The notes under the pieces are model-generated. The model did no database searches, had not been told where the DNA came from, and saw nothing but the letters and a program-made list of their open reading frames with translations. Below, in pieces: positions 18,401 to 26,407 of a stretch of DNA of 64,000 nucleotides. The DNA lies in NCBI RefSeq assembly GCF_000024405.1, contig NC_013517.1, positions 2,542,001 through 2,606,000 of the forward strand, given 5' to 3'. Source of the stretch: Sebaldella termitidis ATCC 33386. GTDB lineage: Bacteria > Fusobacteriota > Fusobacteriia > Fusobacteriales > Leptotrichiaceae. The first letter of the stretch is position 1. The number at the start of each line of letters is the position of its first letter. A program made the position numbers and the translations under genes.

Positions 18401-19388
18401 TATACCATCTTATATCTCCATTACTATCTATAATTGAATTATTATGTTTTCCCACTGTAGATAGAAATGTAAATCCCGGCTCCATTTTTTCAGGTTTTGA
18501 CTGAACTAAATTTATAGTATAAAAATTTTCTGGTAATTCTTCTGTTTGAATGTAAATCTCTTTTGTTAACTTTTTTCCGGATTTATCTTCTAAATACAAA
18601 ATCACCTTATTATTTTTCCCAGCGTAAAGACCATAAACAGGAATCTCATGGTGTTTTTTATATTTTTTAAAATCATATCTTACTGATGTTGGTCCATCTT
18701 TCCCTTCAATGAATATCTCTATTTTAGTATCTTCTCCTGTATCAAACATTACCAGTGCTGTTAACGGCGCAAAATTATACGGATCCAATAGTATTAAAGG
18801 ACTTTCAATGTCATAATGTTTATTTCTATATTCTTTTATTTTTGTTTCATTTGTAAAACTTTCTTCGTATTCTATATTTGTATTAGCTAAATCAAAGAAA
18901 TTATCTTCATAGATTACTTCCTTTATCTCCTCAAAAGTTTGGGCATGACCTTTATAAACAAGCTGTGTACTTTGAGGATCTAGCTTTATATCTTTATCAA
19001 TTTCAAAAATAAGCGTTCCGTCACCTAAACCATTTTCTGAACCAAAAAAAGGTTTATACCCATATACTGAAAGAAATGCTATATTTTCTAGTGCCAAAAA
19101 TTCCTTTTCGTTTGTTCTTAATTTAAAATCCTTAATTTTTATTTTTTCTTTACTGCCTGTATTTACTGATATATCTACTAAAACAAACTTATTATTTTGT
19201 TTTGGTAGTTTTATATTATACTCTTCTTTTGATTCACCGCCATAAATTGTAATAATATTAGTTTTCTCTAGTTTCTCCTCTTCTTTATAACTTAAAATAT
19301 TTAATTCTGCTGCTGTTGATAATTCTCTACTTAAATCACAAGAAACCAATAAAACAATTGAACATAGTAATATGATAATTTTCTTCAT
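15438..19388 (-). CDS. assT: Lipoprotein with two tandem arylsulfate sulfotransferase (AssT) domains
   Basis: A 1316-residue secreted lipoprotein: signal peptide with lipobox LVSC (lipid Cys17). It holds two full AssT units, each an Ig-like DPY...PLTAL...IPVYGLY segment (from 202 and 835) then a beta-propeller. All four catalytic positions known from E. coli AssT occur in both: HHD (377-378; 1015-1016), DWFH (447; 1102), SxRHQ (Arg463; Arg1120) and GQH, the nucleophile (513; 1171). The family moves sulfate from a phenolic sulfate to another phenol, without PAPS. Between them lies a spacer with a separate beta-rich segment (about 690-800). I see only one other Cys (687), so the DsbL-type disulfide of the E. 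coli enzyme is absent. Start chosen at base 19388 because an upstream in-frame ATG (19487) has no signal peptide and spans the likely promoter. Substrate unknown. Confidence 0.88.
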   Translation of the reverse strand: MKKIIILLCSIVLLVSCDLSRELSTAAELNILSYKEEEKLEKTNIITIYGGESKEEYNIKLPKQNNKFVLVDISVNTGSKEKIKIKDFKLRTNEKEFLALENIAFLSVYGYKPFFGSENGLGDGTLIFEIDKDIKLDPQSTQLVYKGHAQTFEEIKEVIYEDNFFDLANTNIEYEESFTNETKIKEYRNKHYDIESPLILLDPYNFAPLTALVMFDTGEDTKIEIFIEGKDGPTSVRYDFKKYKKHHEIPVYGLYAGKNNKVILYLEDKSGKKLTKEIYIQTEELPENFYTINLVQSKPEKMEPGFTFLSTVGKHNNSIIDSNGDIRWYTNYKSNLIFKRLRNGNIIMNSEVKNKFLELDLLGKIYNIYSIASENIHHDILEMENGNFLITTLDENGSEDSLIELSRNSGKIIKKIDLKTVLDQNRYINKKLFKQDFFGASFDDWFHLNAIYEHKDGITLSGRHQSAVIKMSYPELELKWILGIHDQWNDSYRNYLLTPIETEGFFEWQYGQHSQEELPDFDNNVDTIDILLFDNGNGRGVPNIKNYSRAVQYRINEKEMTVTQIWEYGKVRGKDLFSASVGDANYLPKTGNRLISFGSLVNDVNFAKGLNSPRIVEVTYPDSEVAYEVELKFSDMTSVYRIDRMFIYPENYETENLQAEAKVYLNKEEILEEDKNKRILPETEHACIDKISLDIESKSLSIDGWAFLEEYNSDTVKKYLVLYNEDRSYSVQLNNTIRGDVTEVFNKVLGNNKNYSKSGFNDWISLTNLPPGKYKVAVKVVYGDIEKEYKTDYYLALNSIDNTKLIKKQKKIEENIKKDFEKKVYTLDDPMIVKDPYGLSPLTALILFKTDSKMNIEIEIPGKNKEGTLKYKLEGYNNLHIIPVYGLYPDKKNIVFISAYDEHGKKIRKKIKIKTDKVEIDMPKVKILKKDQEKLKKGFLFISSFSGMYAIDLNGDVRWYIKDGIGGTSPITQLENDRFLAINNEMTRPPYYKSGFYELNIMGKVHKEYDVDGVHHDIVELPNKNYIALINNPDGDLEDYMVEINRETGRVVKRWNMKEIFNIKEKIARPEYINYDLMTNKEKENKVLEEKIVSKYKEDWFHQNAVWYDKDTNYLIISSRHQNAVIAIDYNSSEVKWIFGGEKYEWNEKRDLTNKILKPNSSDFDYAYGQHGVKLIDGLLYVYDNGNFRHGISEETNYSRGVIFRIDESDMKVSKVWEYGKENGNSTFTPYIGNIEVLDNDYYLINFGGIVIDSNGKITGDVSKVFSPTSKSETVISEIRNGEEVLIVKLYDKAYISNSYRVNHFELNPKNLIWNF

Positions 19389-19443
19389 TCCATCACCTTT
19401 CTTAAAGTTTTCAAATAATATTATTACAACTTCATAATATATA

Positions 19444-19472
19444 TTTATAATGTAATAAAAAAATAAAGCCAA
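19444..19472 (-). promoter_or_regulatory. Probable promoter of assT
   Basis: Minus-strand -35 TTGGCT (19467-19472), 17-base spacer, -10 TATAAA (19444-19449), about 55 bases before the lipoprotein start. A second candidate (TTGGTA, 16 bases, TATAAA) lies some 80 bases farther upstream. An independent promoter here would let assT-rmlCDB be expressed apart from the upstream glycan genes. Confidence 0.45.
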
Positions 19473-19621
19473 AAAATGATCATGCATAAATTTATTAAGT
19501 CTATTTGAGTTTAATATTTTAATTTTATAATCTAATTTTTGTCTTTACCAAATTATTGAATATTTATAAAAATATCCTAATTTATTTTTTAAAATTCCTT
19601 TATCAATTTTTATTTTGACAT

Positions 19622-20518
19622 TTATCCTTTAAACATTAAAAAAATCTGTTTTTTTATATTCATATATATATTATTCTTATGTAACAAATAAAATCTGATA
19701 AACCTGCTTTTTTTAGTATTTGTAATAAGAAAATATGTTTCTAATAATTTCTTTTTTTCTTTTTCAATCTCATCTCCATATTTTAAATATAGTTTATACA
19801 ATAAATTTCTATCCCGTATTTCAAAATATCTTTTGTTTAATATTTTTTTTATTATATTTGATTTAGTACCTATTTGATTATTATTATGCTGGCGATAATA
19901 CATTAAGGATTCATCCAAAAAATATCTTTTTCCTAATAGCTCTGCTAACAGATGTAAATATCTGTCATGCAGATAAACCTCATCCAAAAATGGGATACAT
20001 ATTTCCTTCATTTTGTTATTTATAATTATAGAAGCTCCTTGTACAATAAAAGAAAATAAAAACGTATTAGCTTTATTTTCTATAGATTTAATGAATTTTT
20101 TTTTAATTATTTTCAATCTATAATTGCATACACTTGAATTGCAATGTACTAATAGTGGAATTTCTTTATTTTCTTTAATAATTACATTATAAAGTTTTTC
20201 AATTTTTGTTTTATCCCAAAAATCATCTTGATCAGCAAACATTATATAATCAGCCTTAGAATGTTTTAATAACTGTTCAAAATTTTTGACAAACCCTAAA
20301 TTTTTTTTATTATCTTCTATCAATCTAATTCTATTATCCAATTTCAAGTACTCATCTATTATCGTTCTCGTCTGATCGTTTGAACAGTCATCTCTTATTA
20401 TAAGTTGCCAATTTTGATAAGTCTGACCGATTATTGAATCAATTTGTTCCTTTATATATTTTTCTCCATTATATGTTGCCATTAATATATCTATTTTTTT
20501 ATCATCTGTATTTAGCAT
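19622..20518 (-). CDS. Family 2 glycosyltransferase, rhamnosyltransferase-like
   Basis: A 298-residue GT-A enzyme: ILMATYNGEKYIKEQIDSI start, DDCS (43-46) and DQDD (96-99). The phrase FADQDDFWD with a following HCNSSVCNY-type segment is common in bacterial rhamnosyltransferases of GT2. The C-terminus is Lys-rich. A dTDP-rhamnose donor is plausible because the rml genes are in the locus, but it is not proven. GAAGGT precedes the ATG. Local base composition is even more AT-rich than the flanking genes, a sign of possible transfer. Confidence 0.87.
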   Translation of the reverse strand: MLNTDDKKIDILMATYNGEKYIKEQIDSIIGQTYQNWQLIIRDDCSNDQTRTIIDEYLKLDNRIRLIEDNKKNLGFVKNFEQLLKHSKADYIMFADQDDFWDKTKIEKLYNVIIKENKEIPLLVHCNSSVCNYRLKIIKKKFIKSIENKANTFLFSFIVQGASIIINNKMKEICIPFLDEVYLHDRYLHLLAELLGKRYFLDESLMYYRQHNNNQIGTKSNIIKKILNKRYFEIRDRNLLYKLYLKYGDEIEKEKKKLLETYFLITNTKKSRFIRFYLLHKNNIYMNIKKQIFLMFKG

Positions 20519-20787
20519 TTTAGACCTTCTATATTTTTATAATTAAAATTTTACAACATTAAAATCAATATTTTTTTATATTTTAAAAAAATGAAATAAA
20601 ATTATAATTCAGAGTAATTCTATTTTGATGCTTTATTGCCTGAATTCTTATCTTCAAATAAAAAAAATGTTACAGTAATTTATGTACAAATTCCAAAATA
20701 TAAAATATTTTTACTTGTTAATTATATTATTTCCCAGTCCCCCCTTTAGTTTTTGAGAAATGTCATTCTATTACTTTTTTTTATTTT

Positions 20788-21369
20788 TTAATAATTTTCA
20801 GGAAATAAAACTCTCTCTACACCTTCAATTATAATATGTAAAATAATCATATGTACTTCCTGAATTCTGTCAGAAGTTTCACCAGGAATTATAAATTCAT
20901 AATCGCACATCCCTTTTAGTTCCCCGCCATCTTTACCTAATAAAGCAACTGTTTTCAACTGTTTATTTTTAGCAACTTTAACTGCCTCAATTATATTTTT
21001 AGAATTTCCAGAAGTTGAAATACCAAAGAAAAAATCACCACTTTCACCAAAAGCTTCTATCCCTTTAGAAAATATAAAGTCAAAACCATAATCATTAGCA
21101 ACACATGTTATATGTGATGAATCACTTATACTTAATGAAGGCAGCGCTTTTCTCTCTTTTCTAAATCTTCCGGTAAATTCCTCGGCAAAATGCATTGCAT
21201 CACAATTACTTCCTCCATTACCTGCTATAAGTGATTTCTTTCCTTTATTGTACGCCTCTGCAAGCTCTTTTGATATCTGAGCAGTTTTTAAAATGTTTTC
21301 CTCATTTTCAACAAAGTTTTTTATTGTTTCATACGCAGTAAGAAACGAGTTTTTTATCTCTCTTTCCAT
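20788..21369 (-). CDS. gmhA: Sedoheptulose-7-phosphate isomerase (GmhA)
   Basis: A 193-residue SIS-domain enzyme converting sedoheptulose 7-phosphate to D-glycero-D-manno-heptose 7-phosphate, the first step of nucleotide-heptose synthesis. GNGGSNCDAMHFAEEF (around residues 49-64) and GISTSGNSKNI are diagnostic; His in the IQEVHM helix is the conserved catalytic His. The start at 21369 is preferred over an in-frame ATG 36 bases upstream, because AAAGGTG lies about seven bases before it and the length then equals E. coli GmhA. The next step is encoded by the adjacent kinase gene. Confidence 0.93.
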   Translation of the reverse strand: MEREIKNSFLTAYETIKNFVENEENILKTAQISKELAEAYNKGKKSLIAGNGGSNCDAMHFAEEFTGRFRKERKALPSLSISDSSHITCVANDYGFDFIFSKGIEAFGESGDFFFGISTSGNSKNIIEAVKVAKNKQLKTVALLGKDGGELKGMCDYEFIIPGETSDRIQEVHMIILHIIIEGVERVLFPENY

Positions 21370-21391
21370 ATTCCACACCTTTCTATAATTT

Positions 21392-22372
21392 TTACATATC
21401 TTCATAAAATTTAATTATTTCTTCTTTTGTAGTAGTTGCCGTTCCTATTTTCCCTACAACTATCCCAGCTGCTATATTTCCAATTTTAGCTGCTTCAAGA
21501 CTTGTTGCTCCAGCTGCAAGTGCAAGTGTGAATACTGAAATTAATGTATCTCCGGCTCCTGTTACATCATAGACTTCCTTTGCCATTGTCGATACTTTAT
21601 TATAATTTTCACTGCAAATAGAGACTCCTTCTTCGCTTCTTGTTAATAATAAATATTTCAAATCCAAGTCTTCTTTTATTTTCATTGCTTTATTTTCTAT
21701 ATCAGATTCGTCAGTAAAACTGTTTAATCCCAGATATTCTAGTATTTCTTTTTTATTAGGAGTGATTGCAGTTGCACCAACATAATTAATAAAATTTTTA
21801 GGCTTCGGATCTACAGTAATAATTTTATTATTTTTTCTGGCTATCTCTATGATCTTTTTTGATACATATTCTGATAGTACTCCCTTGTTATAATCTGACA
21901 GTATAATAGCCTCTATGTTTTTTATGTTTTTTTCCAGTCTATCAATTATGTCTTTCTGTATTCTTTCATTAATAACTTCATTTTTCTCCCAGTCTATTCT
22001 GAGTAATTGATTATTATGGGCTAAAATTCTGGTTTTTATTATTGTTGGTCTTTCACTGTCTATCACAAGACCCGAAACTTCTATTCCTGTCTCTTCCAAT
22101 TTTTTTATTAATTTCTGTCCATTCTCATCATCACCTATAACACCATATGTGATAACCTGACTATTTAAATTTCTCAGGTTATTTGAAACATTGGCTGCTC
22201 CTCCTAGAACAAACCTTTCTTTATTGACATTTACCACTGGTACAGGTGCCTCTGGTGATATTCTTGTTACATCTCCCAATAAATATGAATCAATCATCAT
22301 ATCACCAACAACTGCTATTTTTAAATTTTTAAATTTTTCTATAAGCTCTACGACTCTTTCTACTTTTAACAT
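21392..22372 (-). CDS. rfaE1: D-glycero-D-manno-heptose-7-phosphate kinase (HldE N-domain type, RfaE1)
   Basis: A 326-residue PfkB/ribokinase-fold kinase that phosphorylates heptose 7-phosphate at C1. VVGDMMIDSYLLGDV (21 onward), RISPEAPVPVV (38-47), GGAANVSNN (57-65) and the anion-hole/catalytic DVTGAGDT (269-276, Asp275 as base) match the HldE kinase domain. The C-terminal nucleotidyltransferase domain of E. coli HldE is missing, so a separate gene must supply it, as must GmhB; neither is in the window. Whether the product becomes ADP- or GDP-heptose cannot be told, because the two routes use different anomers. Confidence 0.93.
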   Translation of the reverse strand: MLKVERVVELIEKFKNLKIAVVGDMMIDSYLLGDVTRISPEAPVPVVNVNKERFVLGGAANVSNNLRNLNSQVITYGVIGDDENGQKLIKKLEETGIEVSGLVIDSERPTIIKTRILAHNNQLLRIDWEKNEVINERIQKDIIDRLEKNIKNIEAIILSDYNKGVLSEYVSKKIIEIARKNNKIITVDPKPKNFINYVGATAITPNKKEILEYLGLNSFTDESDIENKAMKIKEDLDLKYLLLTRSEEGVSICSENYNKVSTMAKEVYDVTGAGDTLISVFTLALAAGATSLEAAKIGNIAAGIVVGKIGTATTTKEEIIKFYEDM

Positions 22373-22399
22373 TTCACTCCTTAATGATCATTAATATAC

Positions 22400-25300
22400 C
22401 TAACCAATTACTCCTTTTATTTTTTGTTCATTAAGCTCATAACCAATACAAGATTTATGACTATACTTGCATTTTAATGAATGGCAGGGTGAACAATCTA
22501 CTATTGTATCTAAAATTATATTTTTTTCATTTTGATTAGTTAAAAATTTCTTTATATTAACATCTCTGGCTCTTGTTGACCCATATAAGGTAATCTGTTT
22601 TATTCCAAGAATAGCACCTAAATGCGACGTCCATGAATCTATGCCTATTAATGCTTCCGATTGTTCAAATATAGATCTCCATTGACTCAGGGAATAATTT
22701 TCCAATATCCATCCATCTAATTTTTCTACTTTTTTATCATTTTTTCCACCGATTTGGATTAACTTTACATTCTCTTTCTTACATATCTCAATCAGTTTAT
22801 GTATCATTTTACTAGGAATACTCTTTAAATTCCAGCCACCAAACGGATGTAACAATACTATCTTCCCATCTCCAAACTTTTCTAGTATCTCCTTTGCTTT
22901 TCTGACCACTTCATCATCTACAGATGGCTTCAATGGTTCTATCTTTGTATCAATAGATATTTCTAATTCATTTAACATATGTTCTACTATGTTTAACCCC
23001 ATAAAATCAAAATCCATTTTTGGATGACTTCTTGCTATTTTCCCAGAAAAATCTTTTCTTTTTTCTACAAAGTTTACTGCTTTTTCAAAATAATTCATTG
23101 TTTCATGAGCTTGTGGTATACCTATCGGTATTTCCAATACTTCAAAATTTGGTGAAAAATCTCTTACCCAGTCTACAAGTTTTTCAGATACATGAAATCT
23201 TACTTTTTTTCCAATTGAAACACAATAATTAGCAACTTGTATACCTATTAGTACATCACCTCTATGAAATGGACATACAAATTCTATATAATCTCTCCAT
23301 GGCTTAGTTTTTCTTGGTGAGAAAGAATACGTTACATCCTCATTTTCCAATGATAAATTAACACTGTAATACGGATCATATTTTAATTTTTCCCCATATC
23401 GGCTTATCATTTCTCTTCTTTCGTTCCTGTTCAATTCTTTCTTATACTTACTTTCGTCCTTACCGCGACTTATAGATTCTAAGTGATATAACTCAACTTC
23501 CGGATTAAATATTATTTTATAACCTTTATCTCTAACTTTTAAACAAAGATCCACATCATTATAACTTACTTTCAATTTTTCCTCGTCAAAACCATTTACT
23601 TCTTCAAATATCTTTTTTGATATCGCAAGACATGCTCCTGTTACCGCAGAGACATTATGTATTAGACCTAATCTTCCAAAATATCCAGGTGAGTTTTTAG
23701 GTAAATGTTTATGAATATGTCCAGCAACACCATAAACTCCTGTAACACATCCAGCATGTTGTATTGTATTATTGCTATAATATAATTTAGCACCCACTAT
23801 TCCGACATTTTCTTCTGAAAAAGTGGAAATCATTTCTTTAAGCCAGTCATTCTTTATAATCTCTAAATCATTATTCATAAAGACTAAATACTCACCTTTA
23901 GCCTCTTTTACTGCCAAATTATTTAATTTAGAATAGTTAAATTCTCCTTCTACCTTTAATATTTTTATTCTGGAATCTGCTGATATTTTATCAAAATACT
24001 CTAAAGTTTTCTTTTCTTTACTATCATTATCTACAATAATAACTTCAAAGTCATCATAATCTGTATTTTTTTGTAATCCGTCCACACAATTTTTTAGTAT
24101 TTCTACTCTGTCTCTTGTTGGAATTATCAGTGATACTTTAGGTAAAATAGTTTTTTGTTGTCTTTTTATTTTCCAGCAACCCGGAAAATTATCTACCGGA
24201 AGAATACGAACATCTTCTTTTAATATTTCATAATGTTCTTTCAGTGCTTTATATGCTGAATCATCTGAAATATTATGATTATCTGTAGAAAAAGTATGAT
24301 TTCCTTTAAAAATTCTCCAATGGTATAAGACATGAGGTATATGTGAAATTCTGTCAGAAGAAATTTCTCTTAAAAACCTAAGTAATATATCATAATCCTG
24401 ACTACCCTCAAAACCTTTTCTAAATCCGCCAATTTTTTTCAAAATTGAAGTTCTGTAGATTCCCAGGTGAGCAACAAAATTTTGTGAATTTATTAAGGTT
24501 TCATTCCATTCCATCTTGAAGTAAGGATCATATCTTATATTTTCTCCATCTATTTTATCTTCATCAGTATAAATTAGATCTACCAATCCCTTTTTTCTAT
24601 TTATTTCCCACACAACCATATATAATGCATGTTTAGGAATTAAATCATCATGGTCCATTAACGCTGTAAATTCTCCAGTTACTAATTCCAGTGCCGAATT
24701 ACTTGCAAGAGAAATATGACCATTTTCTTTCCTATATATAACTTTTATTCTGCTGTCTTTATTTTCATATTCTTTAAGTATTTCTCTTACTTCTTCGTTA
24801 GGCGAATTATCATCTGCTATACATAATTCCCAATTGTCATAAGTTTGTTCAATTACTGAATCTAGTGCTTGTTTCAAAAAATGTATATCTGTATTATATA
24901 CCGGCATTAACACAGAAATTAAAGGTTTATACTGAAAATTTTCTATACTCTCTTTCATTTCAAATATATCTTCAATAGATAATTCATCATAAAGCTCAAC
25001 CCATTTCTGATACATATCTTCATTATTAGTAATTTTAGGATTAATTGAAAAAACTATTTTTTCCTTTACTCCTGATATTCCATAATATTTATAAGTTTCA
25101 AAACCTTTTTTTATAATATAACTAAATTTTATGTCTTTGCTTTTAGCTGTTTTATATGCTGTTTTTACTATACGAAGTCTTCTATAATTTCTCACTAAAA
25201 AAGTATCAGGAGCTCCAAGTCTCCCTTCATGTTTTCCATGACTCATGTAATGCTCATAAGGATCCCCACCACTTTCAAAAACATCCGGATTATTTTTCAA

Positions 25301-26404
25301 ATACCAGTTCTTTTTAAATCTTTCTTTATTTCCTCTGATACCTTTACCGTGTATTATATTTTCAAGAGCTCTGACTCCCCGGCTGAACTTCCATGATCTT
25401 GATAAGTATACCCTATTTAGTTGATTCCTCAGTTCTTCATTTTCTCTGTTAATTTTTTTGAAATCATCTTTTATAATTTCTAAATCATTTAATTTTTTAG
25501 TTAAAATCTTTAATTTTTTAGTTAAAATCTTTAATTCTTTTTTTATAAGATTTTTTTCTTCACTTTGTGAATTAACATCAGATTCCAGTCTTTGTCTAAG
25601 ACTTTGTAATTCTTCTAAAGTTCTTTCGTCTCCTCTTATTCTTTTTTCCAAACTTTTTGCATATTCTACTTCCTGCTTTAGATTTTCTTCAAGTATCTCC
25701 CTTTCTGCTACTATTCTTAAATCATTCGCAAGTTTTTCAAAAAAAGAATTAAATAATTTAAATTTTTCATTTTCTCCGTTATTTTCACAAAGTTCAAGCA
25801 AATATTCATTTCTATTTTCACCAACTAATAAAACTCCTAAACCATGCCAAAATTTAAATTCAAATCCCGGATATTTTTTTAATATTTCTTCCCAAAATTT
25901 ATAAACTCCAAAATCTTTTTTTTTCTCAAATGTGTCATGGAAAATAACAACTCCCCTATCTGACAGCTTTGGAAACCACACTTCAAAATCATGTTTTACA
26001 GCTTCATATGTATGAAGTCCGTCTATATGTAATAAATCTACTGAACCATTTTCAAAGCTTTCAGCAGCTTCATCAAATGTCATTTTTTTTAAAAAAGTAA
26101 ACTCTGGATAATTTTCATCAATATAATCTTTTAATTCAATATATATCTCATCGCCATAATAACCGGCCTGATGGTCACCACTCCAAGTATCCACCGCATA
26201 CGCTTTCGTCTGCAAATTATTCTCCAGAATAGATTGACTAAAAGTTAAAAATGACATTCCTTTATGAGTCCCCAATTCAACAAATACTTTTGGATTTAAT
26301 TCTGTTATTAACCAAGAACCAAAGGGCACATGACCTATCCATGAACTTCCTCTAAAATCTAATTTTTTAGGCTTTATAAAAGCTGAAGTATTTTTTATTT
26401 CCAT
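22400..26404 (-). CDS. Four-module glycosyltransferase: methyltransferase-like + coiled coil + GT2 + GT2 + GT9
   Basis: A 1334-residue cytoplasmic protein. Module 1 (about 20-195) is a class I SAM-methyltransferase-like domain (FVELGTHKGMSF at 41-52, HIDGLHTY at 126-133). Then a heptad-rich coiled coil (about 230-335) and a WYLKNNPDV...YEHYMSHGKHEGR segment (367-395) common in polysaccharide enzymes. Module 2 is a GT2 domain (495-745; ADDNS, DHDD 584-587). Module 3 is a second GT2 (755-1005; VDNDS, NND 844-846). Module 4 (1040-1330) resembles GT9 heptosyltransferases (HPFGGW...IPSKM, IGIDSW, TLYGSTRARD). Three transferases on one chain could add successive sugars, perhaps including heptose given the adjacent gmhA and heptose kinase genes. 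RBS is weak; 3-base gap from wzt. Confidence 0.87.
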   Translation of the reverse strand: MEIKNTSAFIKPKKLDFRGSSWIGHVPFGSWLITELNPKVFVELGTHKGMSFLTFSQSILENNLQTKAYAVDTWSGDHQAGYYGDEIYIELKDYIDENYPEFTFLKKMTFDEAAESFENGSVDLLHIDGLHTYEAVKHDFEVWFPKLSDRGVVIFHDTFEKKKDFGVYKFWEEILKKYPGFEFKFWHGLGVLLVGENRNEYLLELCENNGENEKFKLFNSFFEKLANDLRIVAEREILEENLKQEVEYAKSLEKRIRGDERTLEELQSLRQRLESDVNSQSEEKNLIKKELKILTKKLKILTKKLNDLEIIKDDFKKINRENEELRNQLNRVYLSRSWKFSRGVRALENIIHGKGIRGNKERFKKNWYLKNNPDVFESGGDPYEHYMSHGKHEGRLGAPDTFLVRNYRRLRIVKTAYKTAKSKDIKFSYIIKKGFETYKYYGISGVKEKIVFSINPKITNNEDMYQKWVELYDELSIEDIFEMKESIENFQYKPLISVLMPVYNTDIHFLKQALDSVIEQTYDNWELCIADDNSPNEEVREILKEYENKDSRIKVIYRKENGHISLASNSALELVTGEFTALMDHDDLIPKHALYMVVWEINRKKGLVDLIYTDEDKIDGENIRYDPYFKMEWNETLINSQNFVAHLGIYRTSILKKIGGFRKGFEGSQDYDILLRFLREISSDRISHIPHVLYHWRIFKGNHTFSTDNHNISDDSAYKALKEHYEILKEDVRILPVDNFPGCWKIKRQQKTILPKVSLIIPTRDRVEILKNCVDGLQKNTDYDDFEVIIVDNDSKEKKTLEYFDKISADSRIKILKVEGEFNYSKLNNLAVKEAKGEYLVFMNNDLEIIKNDWLKEMISTFSEENVGIVGAKLYYSNNTIQHAGCVTGVYGVAGHIHKHLPKNSPGYFGRLGLIHNVSAVTGACLAISKKIFEEVNGFDEEKLKVSYNDVDLCLKVRDKGYKIIFNPEVELYHLESISRGKDESKYKKELNRNERREMISRYGEKLKYDPYYSVNLSLENEDVTYSFSPRKTKPWRDYIEFVCPFHRGDVLIGIQVANYCVSIGKKVRFHVSEKLVDWVRDFSPNFEVLEIPIGIPQAHETMNYFEKAVNFVEKRKDFSGKIARSHPKMDFDFMGLNIVEHMLNELEISIDTKIEPLKPSVDDEVVRKAKEILEKFGDGKIVLLHPFGGWNLKSIPSKMIHKLIEICKKENVKLIQIGGKNDKKVEKLDGWILENYSLSQWRSIFEQSEALIGIDSWTSHLGAILGIKQITLYGSTRARDVNIKKFLTNQNEKNIILDTIVDCSPCHSLKCKYSHKSCIGYELNEQKIKGVIG
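25488..25537. repeat. 21-base tandem repeat inside the coiled coil
   Basis: Two exact copies of a 21-base unit (25488-25508 and 25509-25529) and eight bases of a third. On the coding strand each copy encodes KILTKKL, one heptad, in the coiled coil of the multi-module glycosyltransferase. The unit length keeps both reading frame and heptad register. Confidence 0.85.
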
Positions 26405-26407
26405 TTA

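Noticed and set aside
15438-19388. The double sulfotransferase as an assembly artefact
   Set aside because: The two units are clearly diverged in sequence while sharing motifs, so it is an old duplication and not a misassembled copy.
19389-19487. 33-residue N-terminal extension of the sulfotransferase
   Set aside because: It has no ribosome binding site, overlaps a good promoter and would bury the lipoprotein signal peptide.
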